Part shown: one piece after another, positions 1 to 6,708 of the stretch
How the letters are laid out: every line of letters starts with the position of its first letter
Numbering within the stretch: position 1 is the first letter of the stretch
Assembly (NCBI GenBank): GCA_021796315.1
Contig: JAJYOH010000298.1
Span: forward strand, 1 to 7,310
Length of the DNA: 7,310 nt
Direction of reading: 5' to 3'
Source: Chloroflexota bacterium
GTDB lineage: Bacteria > Chloroflexota > Anaerolineae > Anaerolineales > Villigracilaceae
The notes under the pieces: generated by a model
Told to the model about the DNA's origin: nothing
Seen by the model: only the letters and a program-made list of their open reading frames with translations
Databases searched by the model: none
Position numbers and translations under genes: made by a program

Positions 1-1
1 A

Positions 2-1009
2 TGGGCGCGCATGAAGTCACTAGGATATAACGACGCGTTTGTTGACAAAGCTGGCAATGCGGTCGGCGTGATGGGACAAGGATCCAAGCAAATTGTTTTA
101 CTCGGTCACATTGATACCGTGCCGGGAGAAATCAAAGTCACCCTCACCCCTAACCCCTCTCCTACGGGGAGAGGGAAATTGCTGTACGGGCGCGGCTCTG
201 TGGATGCAAAAGGTCCGCTGGCGTGTTTTACGGACGCGGTTGCAAAAGTCGGAGCAAAGGATGGTTGGCAATTTATTGTCATCGGCGCAGTGGAAGAGGA
301 GCGCGATTCGGAAGGCGCGCGATTTGTCGTTGACCAATACAAGCCGGATTTTGCGATCATTGGTGAACCGAATCAATGGGATCGAGTCGCGCTTGGGTAT
401 AAAGGAAGCGCGTGGGCAAACATCACAGTCAAGCTCGAACAGGCGCATACTGCGAGTGGAGAAATTACAGCAGCCGAAGCGGCAGTTAATGTGTGGTTGA
501 AAGTCAAAGAATATGCAGATTCGTTCAATGCCGATAAACCTAAAGTATTTGACAAATTGTTATTGACTTTGCGCGGAATGGAATCCGAACAAGATGGATT
601 CGAACAGCGGGCGCGATTGAAAGTCGGAGTCCGTTTGCCGGTGAATGTGTCGCCGCAGGATTGGTATCGAATGTTAAATGAGATCCTAAAGGTCTCGGAG
701 ACCTTTAGGGTCTTGATTGAGCCAACGGGATTCGCAATCCCGGCGTGGGATTGCGGGAAAAATAATCCGCTGGTGAGGGCTTTCTTAAACGGAATCCGCT
801 CACAGGGCGGAGAGCCGCGCTTCGTCTATAAAACGGGAACAGCCGATCTGAACATCGTCGCGCCGGTTTGGAAATGTCCGGCTGTAGTTTATGGTCCCGG
901 AGATTCAAGTTTGGATCACACGCCAAACGAACATATCAGTTTGGAAGATTATCAAAAAGCGGTGAATGTTTTATCGGCAAGTTTGCAAGCTCTGGTTTCG
1001 CGCAAATAA
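2..1009 (+). CDS. lysK: [LysW]-lysine/ornithine hydrolase (M20 family), 5'-partial
   Basis: The product is a zinc-dependent M20 hydrolase that releases lysine (or ornithine) from the LysW carrier protein, the last step of the AAA/LysW biosynthetic route in the cytoplasm. The frame is open to the window's left edge and the first visible ATG (11) is internal. Compared with the family, roughly 35-40 N-terminal residues are missing. Numbering from that ATG, the metal and catalytic residues are present: H33 and D35 in GHIDTVPG, D65 in SVDAKG, the E95-E97 cluster in VEEER, E119 in IGEP, and a C-terminal DHTPNEH (H303). The C-terminal signatures KTGTADLN and [15 protein letters not shown] separate LysK from ArgE and DapE, to my recollection of the family. 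Residues 44-55 ([12 protein letters not shown]) and about 227-234 (KVSETFRV) are encoded by palindromic repeat-like DNA inside the frame. The stop codon is followed directly by a hairpin. A general ArgE/DapE-like deacylase is the less likely alternative. Confidence 0.9.
   Translation, partial: WARMKSLGYNDAFVDKAGNAVGVMGQGSKQIVLLGHIDTVPGEIKVTLTPNPSPTGRGKLLYGRGSVDAKGPLACFTDAVAKVGAKDGWQFIVIGAVEEERDSEGARFVVDQYKPDFAIIGEPNQWDRVALGYKGSAWANITVKLEQAHTASGEITAAEAAVNVWLKVKEYADSFNADKPKVFDKLLLTLRGMESEQDGFEQRARLKVGVRLPVNVSPQDWYRMLNEILKVSETFRVLIEPTGFAIPAWDCGKNNPLVRAFLNGIRSQGGEPRFVYKTGTADLNIVAPVWKCPAVVYGPGDSSLDHTPNEHISLEDYQKAVNVLSASLQALVSRK
138..176 (+). repeat. REP-like palindromic element inserted in frame in lysK
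   Basis: A C-rich run (CCCTCACCCCTAACCC) leads into a perfect 8-bp stem, CCCTCTCC (155-162) with GGAGAGGG (168-175), around a 5-nt loop. It encodes [12 protein letters not shown], and the opposite strand reads [12 protein letters not shown] recognise both peptides as frequent conceptual translations of a dispersed repeat in many bacterial genomes; that is recollection, not a search. In LysK relatives the segment between HIDTVPG and the YGRG..DAKG motif is normally a short turn of a few residues, so this looks like an insertion or replacement in a surface loop beside the active site. Confidence 0.7.
681..713 (+). repeat. 33-bp near-perfect palindrome inside lysK
   Basis: The arms AGATCCTAAAGGTCTC (681-696) and GAGACCTTTAGGGTCT (698-713) are complementary at 15 of 16 positions around a single G. 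The only mismatch, T684/G710, would be a U-G wobble in RNA. It is read in frame as part of [12 protein letters not shown] in the LysK lid region. The 9-nt core units AAAGGTCTC and GAGACCTTT both recur, in swapped order, in the hairpin at 1010-1034. The length and the recurrence argue for a dispersed palindromic repeat, not a chance coding palindrome. Confidence 0.75.
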
Positions 1010-1034
1010 AAGAGACCTTTACCAAAGGTCTCTT
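1010..1034. terminator. Hairpin between lysK and tRNA-Gln, probable bidirectional terminator
   Basis: A perfect 11-bp stem, AAGAGACCTTT (1010-1020) with AAAGGTCTCTT (1024-1034), encloses a 3-nt loop. It starts at the base after the lysK stop codon and ends 2 bp before the tRNA 3' end. On the minus strand it is followed by a T-rich tail (TTTTATTT), so it is a good intrinsic terminator for the tRNA. On the plus strand the tail is weak, so termination of lysK here is less certain. Confidence 0.75.
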
Positions 1035-1036
1035 AG

Positions 1037-1107
1037 CTGAGGAGCCTGGATTCGAACCAAGATACCTACATCCAGAGTGTAGTGTCCTGCCGTTGGACGA
1101 CTCCTCA
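1037..1107 (-). tRNA. tRNA-Gln (anticodon CTG)
   Basis: The 71-nt minus-strand sequence folds into a complete cloverleaf. The acceptor TGAGGAG pairs with CTCCTCA over 7 bp. The D stem is GTCC/GGAC with loop AACGGCA. The anticodon stem CTACA/TGTAG closes the loop CTCTGGA, giving anticodon CTG, which reads CAG. A 4-nt variable loop follows, then the T stem CTTGG/CCAGG (one G-T pair) with loop TTCGAAT. The U1-A72 pair and G73 discriminator are identity elements known for bacterial tRNA-Gln. CCA is not encoded (GCT follows). The gene lies about 660 bp from glnS, its cognate synthetase, on the opposite strand. Confidence 0.96.
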
Positions 1108-1125
1108 ATAAATCCAGCGGGCGAT

Positions 1126-1154
1126 ATTTTAGCACGCACGACTGAATAGCGCAA
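1126..1154 (-). promoter_or_regulatory. Promoter of tRNA-Gln
   Basis: On the minus strand the sequence shows TTGCGC (1149-1154), a 17-nt spacer, then TAAAAT (1126-1131) preceded by TGC, an extended -10. A start about 7 nt downstream leaves a leader of roughly 11 nt before the mature tRNA. The -35 matches consensus at only three positions, but the extended -10 would compensate. The same TTGCGC hexamer appears as the -35 of the 113-residue membrane protein gene upstream. Confidence 0.6.
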
Positions 1155-1184
1155 GCAATATTCAACAAGCAGACGAAAAAAAGA

Positions 1185-1265
1185 TTCACCACGGAAACAC
1201 ACCTGCCCTGCGGGCGGCGCAGAGAGTCACGGGGTCTTTTGCGATCTTCGTGCCGTTGTGGTGAA
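1185..1265. repeat. MITE-like element with terminal inverted repeats
   Basis: TTCACCAC (1185-1192) and GTGGTGAA (1258-1265) form terminal inverted repeats around about 65 bp with no coding capacity. The interior holds a small GCCC-TGC-GGGC hairpin (1205-1215) and runs such as CACGGAAACAC, CGCAGAGAGTCACGG and TCTTCGTGCCGT. These resemble a widespread bacterial intergenic repeat made of degenerate 'ACCACGGAGACACAGAG' phrases; that resemblance is recollection, not a search. The element fills most of the gap between the tRNA promoter and the 3' end of the membrane protein gene. On the minus strand it is followed by seven Ts (1176-1182), so it may also end transcription from that gene. Confidence 0.6.
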
Positions 1266-1269
1266 ATGG

Positions 1270-1611
1270 TTATTTGCGAGCAGCCCGGCGGGTGTTATCT
1301 TCCATGTCAAGGAAAATCAGCAAGGCGGACGAAGCCATTTGCAACACAATGAAATAGAAGATACCGGGCAAAGGCTGGACCAGATATGGCGTGAAAAGAT
1401 TCAGCACATTCCAACCCGACATGCCTTTATCAAAGAAAAGGCCGCTGGAAAATTGTGGGACGAACTGTGCAAACGAAAAAACAGTTGTCACCACATAAAT
1501 GCCGAGTAAAACCCACGACAGGGTTTTCACAATATTTACAAGACGCAAGACGGCGTCACGCTCGAAATAGGTTCCGACAAAATCAGTTTTGGATTCGTTA
1601 TCTTCGGCCAT
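1270..1611 (-). CDS. Small membrane protein with two predicted TM helices, function unknown
   Basis: This 113-residue protein is not one I recognise. The hydrophilic N-terminus (1-20, starting MAEDNESKTDF) is followed by a first hydrophobic segment at about 29-49. A polar loop of about 30 residues follows, with the sequence FFDKGMSGWNVLNLFTPYLVQP in part. A second hydrophobic segment lies at about 82-101, and the tail is short and basic (RRAARK). The topology is probably N-in, C-in with one extracytoplasmic loop. The ATG start is supported by AAAGGAG 8 nt upstream and by a TATAAT box further up. The gene is monocistronic, divergent from glnS, and its stop codon lies 4 bp from the MITE-like element. 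Nothing visible ties it to glutamine or tRNA metabolism. Confidence 0.75.
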   Translation of the reverse strand: MAEDNESKTDFVGTYFERDAVLRLVNIVKTLSWVLLGIYVVTTVFSFAQFVPQFSSGLFFDKGMSGWNVLNLFTPYLVQPLPGIFYFIVLQMASSALLIFLDMEDNTRRAARK

Positions 1612-1624
1612 CGATTAGCTCCTT

Positions 1625-1655
1625 TTGCATGGCAAAATTATAAAGCAGTTATAAT
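1625..1655 (+). promoter_or_regulatory. Promoter of glnS
   Basis: A consensus TATAAT (1650-1655) lies 19 nt downstream of TTGCAT (1625-1630), a partial -35 match. Transcription would start near 1662 and give a leader of about 110 nt before the preferred glnS start. The -35 is embedded in a perfect 6-3-6 inverted repeat, TTTTGC (1623-1628) and GCAAAA (1632-1637), which could be an operator or a hairpin. No T-box signature is visible in the leader. Confidence 0.5.
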
Positions 1656-1666
1656 TGGCGGCGCAA
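1637..1666 (-). promoter_or_regulatory. Promoter of the small membrane protein gene
   Basis: On the minus strand there is a consensus TATAAT (1637-1642) with TTGCGC (1661-1666) 18 nt upstream. Initiation near 1630 gives a leader of about 20 nt that carries the AAGGAG ribosome binding site (1618-1624 region). The box lies within the glnS promoter region. Confidence 0.55.
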
Positions 1667-1771
1667 ATGGATAACTCCGTCGGATGCGAAAAAGTTCCCG
1701 AAACGGATCCGTTTGAAGGTCGAAAAAAGAAGCGGTTTTATATCCGCAATCATGCAAAGGTACATTCATCC

Positions 1772-3445
1772 ATGAGCCCTGAAGAAAACAAGCCAACCGA
1801 TTTTATTCGCGAAGCTGTCGCAGAAGATTTAAAAAACGGACGCTTCAACTACGTCCGCACGCGCCTGCCGCCCGAGCCGAACGGATATTTACACATCGGC
1901 CACGTCAAAGCTTTTATGATCGATTATTTGATCGCAAAGGAAAATAACGGCGAGTTGATCCTGCGTTTCGATGACACCAACCCGGCGAAGGAAGAAACTG
2001 AATACGTGGAAGCCATCGAAGACGATGCGCGCTGGCTGGGCATTCAATGGGTCAAGGTCACGTATGCGTCGGATTATTTTGACGAGCTTTATTCGTGGGC
2101 AGTGAAACTTATCAAGATGGGCAAAGCCTACGTGGACGACCAAAGCCCCGAAGAAGTCAGCGCCAATCGCGGCACACTCACCGAGCCTGGAAAAAATTCC
2201 CCGTTCCGTGATCGAAGCGCGGAAGAAAATTTGGATCTGCTCGAACGCATGAAGAACGGTGAATTTCCCGATGGATCACGCATCCTGCGCGCCAAAATCG
2301 ACATGACGCATCCCAACATCAACATGCGCGACCCGGCCATGTATCGCATCATCCATGAACCAGCCCATCATCGCACGGGAAGCAAGTGGAAAATCTACCC
2401 GATGTACGATTGGGCGCACGGACAAAACGACTCGATGGAAGGCATCACCCATTCGCTGTGCTCGCTCGAGTACGAAAACCACCGCCCGCTTTACGAGTGG
2501 TTTCCCGAACAACTCGGCGTGTGGAAGCCGCGCCAAATTGAATTCGCGCGTTTGAACATGACTTACACAGTCATGAGCAAGCGCAAATTGCGTCGCCTGG
2601 TTGAAGAGAAACATGTCAGCGGTTGGGATGATCCGCGTATGCCAACGTTGCGCGCCATGCGCCGACGCGGCTACACCGCCGAAGCGATTCTCGATTTCAT
2701 CACGCGTGTTGGCGTGGCAAAAAATTACAGTGTCAGCGATGTGGCGTTGCTCGAGTCTTGCGTGCGCGAAGATTTAAACAAACACGCGCTGCGCCGCATG
2801 GCTGTGCTGCATCCACTCAAAGTTGTGATCGATAATTATCCAGAAAATCAAACCGAGGAGATGGATGCGGTCAATAATCCCGAAGACCCGAACGCAGGCA
2901 CGCGCAAAATCCCGTTCTCCAAAATCCTTTACATCGAGCAGGATGATTTCCGCGAAACGCCGCCGCCCAAATATTATCGTCTCTTTCCCGGCAACGAAGT
3001 CCGCTTGCGATACGCATATTTCATCAAGTGCACACACGTCGTCAAGAATGATGCGGGCGAAGTTGTCGAAGTCCACGCAACTTACGATCCAGCCACGAAA
3101 GGCGGCGACGCGCCCGACGGACGCAAGGTCAAATCCACAATCCATTGGGTTTCTGCGGCGCACGCCAAGCCAGCCGAGGTTCGCATGTATGATCGGCTAT
3201 TTACAAAAGAAAATCCCGAGGAAGGCGAAGAGGGATTCCTTGGATGTATCAATCCGAAATCTTTGGAAATTCTCAATGGATATGTGGAACCGTCTCTTTC
3301 CGCGCCGAAAGCGGGCGACCGTTTCCAATTCGAACGCCAGGGATATTTCTGCACCGACATCGACACTGCGTCCGATAAGCCTGTCTTCAATCTGACGGTT
3401 GGTCTGCGCGACTCGTGGGCCAAGATCGAGAAGACTCAAAAATAG
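1772..3445 (+). CDS. glnS: Glutaminyl-tRNA synthetase
   Basis: This class I synthetase charges tRNA-Gln with glutamine in the cytoplasm. The 557-residue product matches E. coli GlnRS from end to end in remembered alignment. It has [12 protein letters not shown] (HIGH at 41-44), LRFDDTNP (64-71), the amino-acid pocket around PMYDW (210-214), EGITHSLC (223-230) and VMSKRK (267-272). The two-barrel anticodon-binding domain follows (for example [10 protein letters not shown]), and the C-terminus is [14 protein letters not shown] chose the ATG at 1772 because [14 protein letters not shown] lines up with E. coli MSEAEARPTNFIRQ, and AAAGG lies about 11 nt upstream. The frame stays open back to TTG 1655 and an ATG at 1667, but TTG 1655 overlaps the -10 box. 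A GlnRS implies direct charging, although a GatCAB route elsewhere in the genome is not excluded. A cognate tRNA-Gln(CUG) lies about 660 bp away. Confidence 0.97.
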   Translation: MSPEENKPTDFIREAVAEDLKNGRFNYVRTRLPPEPNGYLHIGHVKAFMIDYLIAKENNGELILRFDDTNPAKEETEYVEAIEDDARWLGIQWVKVTYASDYFDELYSWAVKLIKMGKAYVDDQSPEEVSANRGTLTEPGKNSPFRDRSAEENLDLLERMKNGEFPDGSRILRAKIDMTHPNINMRDPAMYRIIHEPAHHRTGSKWKIYPMYDWAHGQNDSMEGITHSLCSLEYENHRPLYEWFPEQLGVWKPRQIEFARLNMTYTVMSKRKLRRLVEEKHVSGWDDPRMPTLRAMRRRGYTAEAILDFITRVGVAKNYSVSDVALLESCVREDLNKHALRRMAVLHPLKVVIDNYPENQTEEMDAVNNPEDPNAGTRKIPFSKILYIEQDDFRETPPPKYYRLFPGNEVRLRYAYFIKCTHVVKNDAGEVVEVHATYDPATKGGDAPDGRKVKSTIHWVSAAHAKPAEVRMYDRLFTKENPEEGEEGFLGCINPKSLEILNGYVEPSLSAPKAGDRFQFERQGYFCTDIDTASDKPVFNLTVGLRDSWAKIEKTQK

Positions 3446-3461
3446 TAATTTTTCGACTGGC

Positions 3462-3500
3462 AATAAAAAGTCCAGGCTGGCAGCCCGGACTTTTTATTAT
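3462..3500. terminator. Bidirectional terminator shared by glnS and the convergent operon
   Basis: AATAAAAAGTCC (3462-3473) pairs perfectly with GGACTTTTTATT (3487-3498). After one mismatch the stem continues with GGC/GCC around the loop TGGCA. The GC-rich core is followed by TTTTTATTATTTT on the plus strand and TTTTTATT on the minus strand. It lies 16 nt after the glnS stop and about 20 nt beyond the M20 dipeptidase stop, so it can end transcription from both sides. Confidence 0.9.
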
Positions 3501-3517
3501 TTTGTACTTCGCAAGTT

Positions 3518-4876
3518 TTATTTTGAAAATTCATTGATAATGCGCGCCATGTGCCGCGCATGTTTTAGATATAAATCAATTCGCACATTTTCATTGGGGG
3601 CATGAGCGCGTGTTTCAGGATGGCCGATACCGCCAGTCGCAACGGGCAGGCCCAGGTCATGCACGAACGGATGACTTGGTCCCGATCCGCCGGTCATTGG
3701 CACAAGCTGCATGGGCATTTCATAAACTTCTTCAGCAGACCTGGCGACCAATTGAATGAACGGGTCATCCGGGGAAGTGCGCGCGGCCGCATCGCCGCCA
3801 AGGTCGGTGATCAACACATCGCTAAACCCCTGTGCGTCCAGATGAGCGCGAAGTTTCTGGCGGATGTCTTTCGGGTCTTGTCCGATCACGAGGCGGAAGT
3901 CAACTTTGGCAGATGCGCGCGCAGGCAAAACCGTTTTCGAACCGGGGCCTTGATAGCCGGAAGTCAATCCGCAGATGGTACAAGTCGGCGTGAAAACTTC
4001 CTCGACGCGCAAATCCACGCCACCCGTCAGGCCCTTGATAAATTTCTTGATGCCGTACATGGACTTGTATTCATCCGCGACTTCGGGCAAGGCAGACATA
4101 AGTTCCCGGTCACGCGCCGACGGCGGCTGGATTCCGTCATAAAAGCCGGGAATCAGAATCCGCTCGTCTTCGCCTTTCAGCGTGGACAAAGCCCAAACGA
4201 GTCGCCACGCCGCATTCGGGAAGATCGAACCGCCCAATCCAGAATGGACATCCCGATTGGCCGTCTCGACACTTAGCTCAACATAACAAATGCCGCGCAG
4301 GCCGAGATATTGTATCGGCGTTTCGTGCGAGTCCACGCCGCCGAATTCCCACATGCAGGCATCGGCTTTCAAGCGATCCTTGTTCTTCAAAATGTAATCA
4401 TAAAGATGGACGCTGCTGGTTTCCTCTTCGCCTTCGATAATAAATTTGATATTGCACGGAAGCTCGCCTTGTTCATCGAGCAACGCGTCAATCGCGAAGA
4501 GGCGCGACGTGATATGTCCCTTGTCATCGCTGACGCCGCGACCATAAAGTTTGCCATCGCGCAGGCTGGGTTCGAATGGAGGCGTTTCCCATAACTCCAG
4601 CGGCTCCGGCGGCTGGACATCGTAATGGTTGTAGATCAACAGAGTCTTATCCGATTTGCCCTTGCGTTCCGCAAAGACAACCGGCGCGCCTTCGGTGTCC
4701 ATGATCTCGACCTTGAATCCACGCGCCTTGAGCATCCCGCCGACCAGCGCCGCGCATTCCTTCATCCCTAAATTCTGGGCGCCGACGCTTGGCTGTGCAA
4801 CTAATTTGGATAACTCAGCAATGCTCTTGTCAAGATTCTTTTCAAGATAAGCGTCAACTTTTTTATAATCAACCAT
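3518..4876 (-). CDS. M20 family metallopeptidase (CNDP/dipeptidase type)
   Basis: The 452-residue product is a two-zinc peptidase expected to hydrolyse dipeptides or related N-acyl amino acids in the cytoplasm; I see no signal peptide. M20 residues are all visible: H84 and D86 in NHYDVQP, the bridging D117 in SDDKGH, the catalytic/metal pair E151-E152 in EGEEETSS, E177 in WEFGG, and H425 in HPETRAHAPNE. H211 in DVHSGLGG corresponds to the lid-domain histidine that reaches across the dimer in carnosinases. Length and lid insertion fit the carnosinase-like subgroup, not DapE or ArgE, though substrate cannot be read from sequence. The start is supported by TAGGAGA 8 nt upstream. That ribosome binding site overlaps the stop codon of the upstream gene, so this is the last gene of the operon and probably translationally coupled. 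Confidence 0.93.
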   Translation of the reverse strand: MVDYKKVDAYLEKNLDKSIAELSKLVAQPSVGAQNLGMKECAALVGGMLKARGFKVEIMDTEGAPVVFAERKGKSDKTLLIYNHYDVQPPEPLELWETPPFEPSLRDGKLYGRGVSDDKGHITSRLFAIDALLDEQGELPCNIKFIIEGEEETSSVHLYDYILKNKDRLKADACMWEFGGVDSHETPIQYLGLRGICYVELSVETANRDVHSGLGGSIFPNAAWRLVWALSTLKGEDERILIPGFYDGIQPPSARDRELMSALPEVADEYKSMYGIKKFIKGLTGGVDLRVEEVFTPTCTICGLTSGYQGPGSKTVLPARASAKVDFRLVIGQDPKDIRQKLRAHLDAQGFSDVLITDLGGDAAARTSPDDPFIQLVARSAEEVYEMPMQLVPMTGGSGPSHPFVHDLGLPVATGGIGHPETRAHAPNENVRIDLYLKHARHMARIINEFSK

Positions 4877-4885
4877 GATATTCTC

Positions 4886-5557
4886 CTACCTTGCAAATAG
4901 ATTTGTCAACCAGTTAATTGAATATAGCCCTGCGTACGCAAACATCGCCATTTTGATGACCTGACCGACCCAGCAAAAGAGCAAAAATTTCCAGAGTGAC
5001 ATTTTCGAGACGCCAGCAGCCATCCCGGCAATGTCGAAGAATGGATTGGGAATGGCGGAGAAAACCAGGATGGCCCAGCCGCCATATTTCCCGACCCAGG
5101 GCTGGATGCGGTTAAATAAATCCGTTTTCTCAACGACAGCTTGTCCGCTAAACCCGGCGAGGTAGCCAGTAACCTCACCTAGAGCGCCACCTGTCCCGGC
5201 TGCAAGAGCAATGCCAAGCGGATTAAAGATACTGCCCATCGCAAACACAACCGCTACGCCGGGCGCAGGAAGAAAGACGGTTGCATTTGCCAACAATGTG
5301 ATCAGGAATATGCCTGGATATCCGTACTCGGCAAAATCCTTGACATGGTCACGAATGCTGTAAATATAGATCGTGACACCGATGACCGCCAGCAAAGCAA
5401 GGACGCGCAGAATGTTTGTCCAAATGTTGGCTTGTTCAACTTTCTCGATCTTCGCCAACTCCGATTCGGGAGGCGCAGTTTTTCCTTCGGCGCCCCGGCC
5501 TCCACTTTTGCGCTTTACGCGTTTACGCTTTGCTTTCAGTTCAAGCTGATTCTTCAA
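4886..5557 (-). CDS. VTT/DedA-family (SNARE-associated) membrane protein
   Basis: The 223-residue product has a VTT (DedA-like) membrane domain; relatives are implicated in lipid scrambling or transport, but the substrate of this one is unknown. The first 45 residues are hydrophilic and very basic ([10 protein letters not shown] at 8-17). Hydrophobic segments follow at about 48-68, 81-110, 113-136, 157-182 and 188-211. Family hallmarks are FLPAPG (95-100), the glycine-rich [15 protein letters not shown] (121-135) and the [17 protein letters not shown] stretch (166-182). The only plausible start is TTG at 5557, which overlaps the cyclophilin gene by 17 nt with no clear ribosome binding site, so translation is probably coupled. 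If the true start is different, the basic tail would be shorter. The stop codon lies 9 nt before the M20 gene. Confidence 0.85.
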   Translation of the reverse strand: MKNQLELKAKRKRVKRKSGGRGAEGKTAPPESELAKIEKVEQANIWTNILRVLALLAVIGVTIYIYSIRDHVKDFAEYGYPGIFLITLLANATVFLPAPGVAVVFAMGSIFNPLGIALAAGTGGALGEVTGYLAGFSGQAVVEKTDLFNRIQPWVGKYGGWAILVFSAIPNPFFDIAGMAAGVSKMSLWKFLLFCWVGQVIKMAMFAYAGLYSINWLTNLFAR

Positions 5558-6053
5558 TGGTTACTTTCAGAATTTTGACGCCCGGATATTCAGGGCGCAT
5601 TGGATCGCGCGGCGGGATGGACATGAGCACATCCATGCCGTCAACAACCTGCCCGAAGATGCTATGTTTATTGTCAAGCCACGGAGTGGCGACATGCGTG
5701 ATGAAGAACTGCGAACCATTCGTGCCCGGACCGGCATTCGCCATCGAGAGCAGTCCGCCCTTGGTGTGTTTGAGGCTCGGGTGGAATTCATCCGCAAATT
5801 TGTAACCGGGACCGCCGGAGCCTCGACCAGTTGGGTCGCCGCCCTGCACCATGAAATCTGCGATCACACGATGGAAGATAATGCCTTCATAGAATCCTTC
5901 GCGCGATAAAAAGACAAAATTATTGACTGTCTTTGGCGCTTTGTCCGCAAAAAGCTCGATGACCATTGTGCCTTTCTCGGTTTCCATGCGAGCCTTATAT
6001 TTTTTCTTCGGGTCGATAACCATTGCTGGCGGGGTATTCCATTGCTTTGCCAT
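5541..6053 (-). CDS. Cyclophilin-type peptidyl-prolyl cis-trans isomerase
   Basis: The 170-residue protein catalyses prolyl cis-trans isomerisation during folding. It has no signal peptide, so it is expected in the cytoplasm. After about 20 extra N-terminal residues, a single cyclophilin domain runs to the end. The active-site set matches human CypA: R62 and F67 in FHRVIADF, Q70 in VQGGD, the [14 protein letters not shown] segment (106-119), W125 in PWLDNKHS and H130. W125 corresponds to the cyclosporin-contacting Trp121, which many bacterial cyclophilins lack. The ATG is preceded by AAGGAG 7-8 nt upstream. It follows udk by 25 nt, and its stop codon lies inside the next gene. Confidence 0.95.
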   Translation of the reverse strand: MAKQWNTPPAMVIDPKKKYKARMETEKGTMVIELFADKAPKTVNNFVFLSREGFYEGIIFHRVIADFMVQGGDPTGRGSGGPGYKFADEFHPSLKHTKGGLLSMANAGPGTNGSQFFITHVATPWLDNKHSIFGQVVDGMDVLMSIPPRDPMRPEYPGVKILKVTIEESA

Positions 6054-6078
6054 GTTCTCTCCTTGTATGTTTACGAAA

Positions 6079-6702
6079 TTATTTTAACAACGCATCGATC
6101 CGCGCCACGACCATGTCCAACGCGGCGGTGTTGAATCCGCCCTGGGGGATGATGACATCGGCATAGCGCTTGGATGGTTCGACAAACTCGAGATGCATCG
6201 GGCGGACAGTAGCCAGGTATTGCTCGATGACCGATTCGGTTGTGCGCCCACGTTCGGTGATGTCGCGTTGCAGGCGGCGGATGAAGCGCAAGTCCGAATC
6301 AGTGTCCACGAAAATCTTTATGTCAAAGAGTTCGCGCAGGGCAGCCTCTGTAAAGATCAAAATCCCTTCGACTAAAACCACACGATGCGGTGAAACTGTA
6401 AAAGTTTTATCGGTGCGTCTGTCAGTCGAGAAATCGTAGATCGGCGCCTCAACCGGCTTGCCGCCGCGCAGCGAAACGATATGTTGAATCAGCAATTCGG
6501 TTTCAAGCGCGTCAGGATGATCGAAATTAATATCAGTGTGTTGAGCCTGAGGCAGTTTGCTTAAATCCTTGTAATAAGAATCTTGTTGCAGAAAAGCGAT
6601 TCGATCTGCGCCAACGCGATTAAGGATTTCTTGTACGACAGTGGTTTTACCGGAACCGGATCCGCCCGCGATGCCGATCACCAGAGGGTCTGGATGTTTC
6701 AT
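6079..6702 (-). CDS. udk: Uridine kinase
   Basis: This 207-residue P-loop kinase phosphorylates uridine and cytidine in pyrimidine salvage, in the cytoplasm. The Walker A loop GGSGSGKT is at 13-20, followed by LQQDSYY (38-44), NFDHPDA (59-65), the nucleoside-binding PIYDF (87-91), VLVEGILIF (109-117) and the [16 protein letters not shown] (142-154). Length and motif order are normal for Udk. The ATG at 6702 is the only start that keeps the P-loop at its usual distance from the N-terminus. There is no Shine-Dalgarno sequence before it; instead a TATAAT box ends 6 nt upstream, suggesting a leaderless mRNA. It is the first gene of the four-gene operon. Confidence 0.96.
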   Translation of the reverse strand: MKHPDPLVIGIAGGSGSGKTTVVQEILNRVGADRIAFLQQDSYYKDLSKLPQAQHTDINFDHPDALETELLIQHIVSLRGGKPVEAPIYDFSTDRRTDKTFTVSPHRVVLVEGILIFTEAALRELFDIKIFVDTDSDLRFIRRLQRDITERGRTTESVIEQYLATVRPMHLEFVEPSKRYADVIIPQGGFNTAALDMVVARIDALLK

Positions 6703-6708
6703 ACTTGA

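Noticed and set aside
98..448. Antisense open frame whose N-terminal-distal part reads [11 protein letters not shown]
   Set aside because: The familiar-looking peptide is the reverse translation of the repeat at 138-176, and the rest is antisense to lysK.
681..1034. CRISPR array or paired att sites formed by the AAAGGTCTC repeats
   Set aside because: There are only two palindromic units, with arms swapped and coding sequence between, and no regular spacers or integrase.
1258..1509. Plus-strand open frames opposite the small membrane protein
   Set aside because: They are antisense to a gene with a clear ribosome binding site, promoter and hydrophobic pattern, and they overlap the repeat.
1701..1714. 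Perfect 14-bp palindrome AAACGGATCCGTTT in the glnS leader
   Set aside because: About 0.4 such palindromes are expected by chance in a window this long, and no second copy supports an operator.
1655..1771. TTG at 1655 as the glnS start, giving 596 residues
   Set aside because: The TTG overlaps the last base of the -10 box and so would not lie on the mRNA. Family alignment places the start at 1772.
1656..1771. A T-box or other riboswitch in the glnS leader
   Set aside because: No T-box sequence (AGGGTGGNACCGCG) or specifier-like layout is present. Only small hairpins such as GCGG/CCGC (1732-1747) are seen.
3602..4276. A 224-codon open frame on the plus strand
   Set aside because: It lies entirely antisense to the M20 peptidase, whose motifs are intact. 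The translation has no recognisable domain, so it is a codon-bias shadow.
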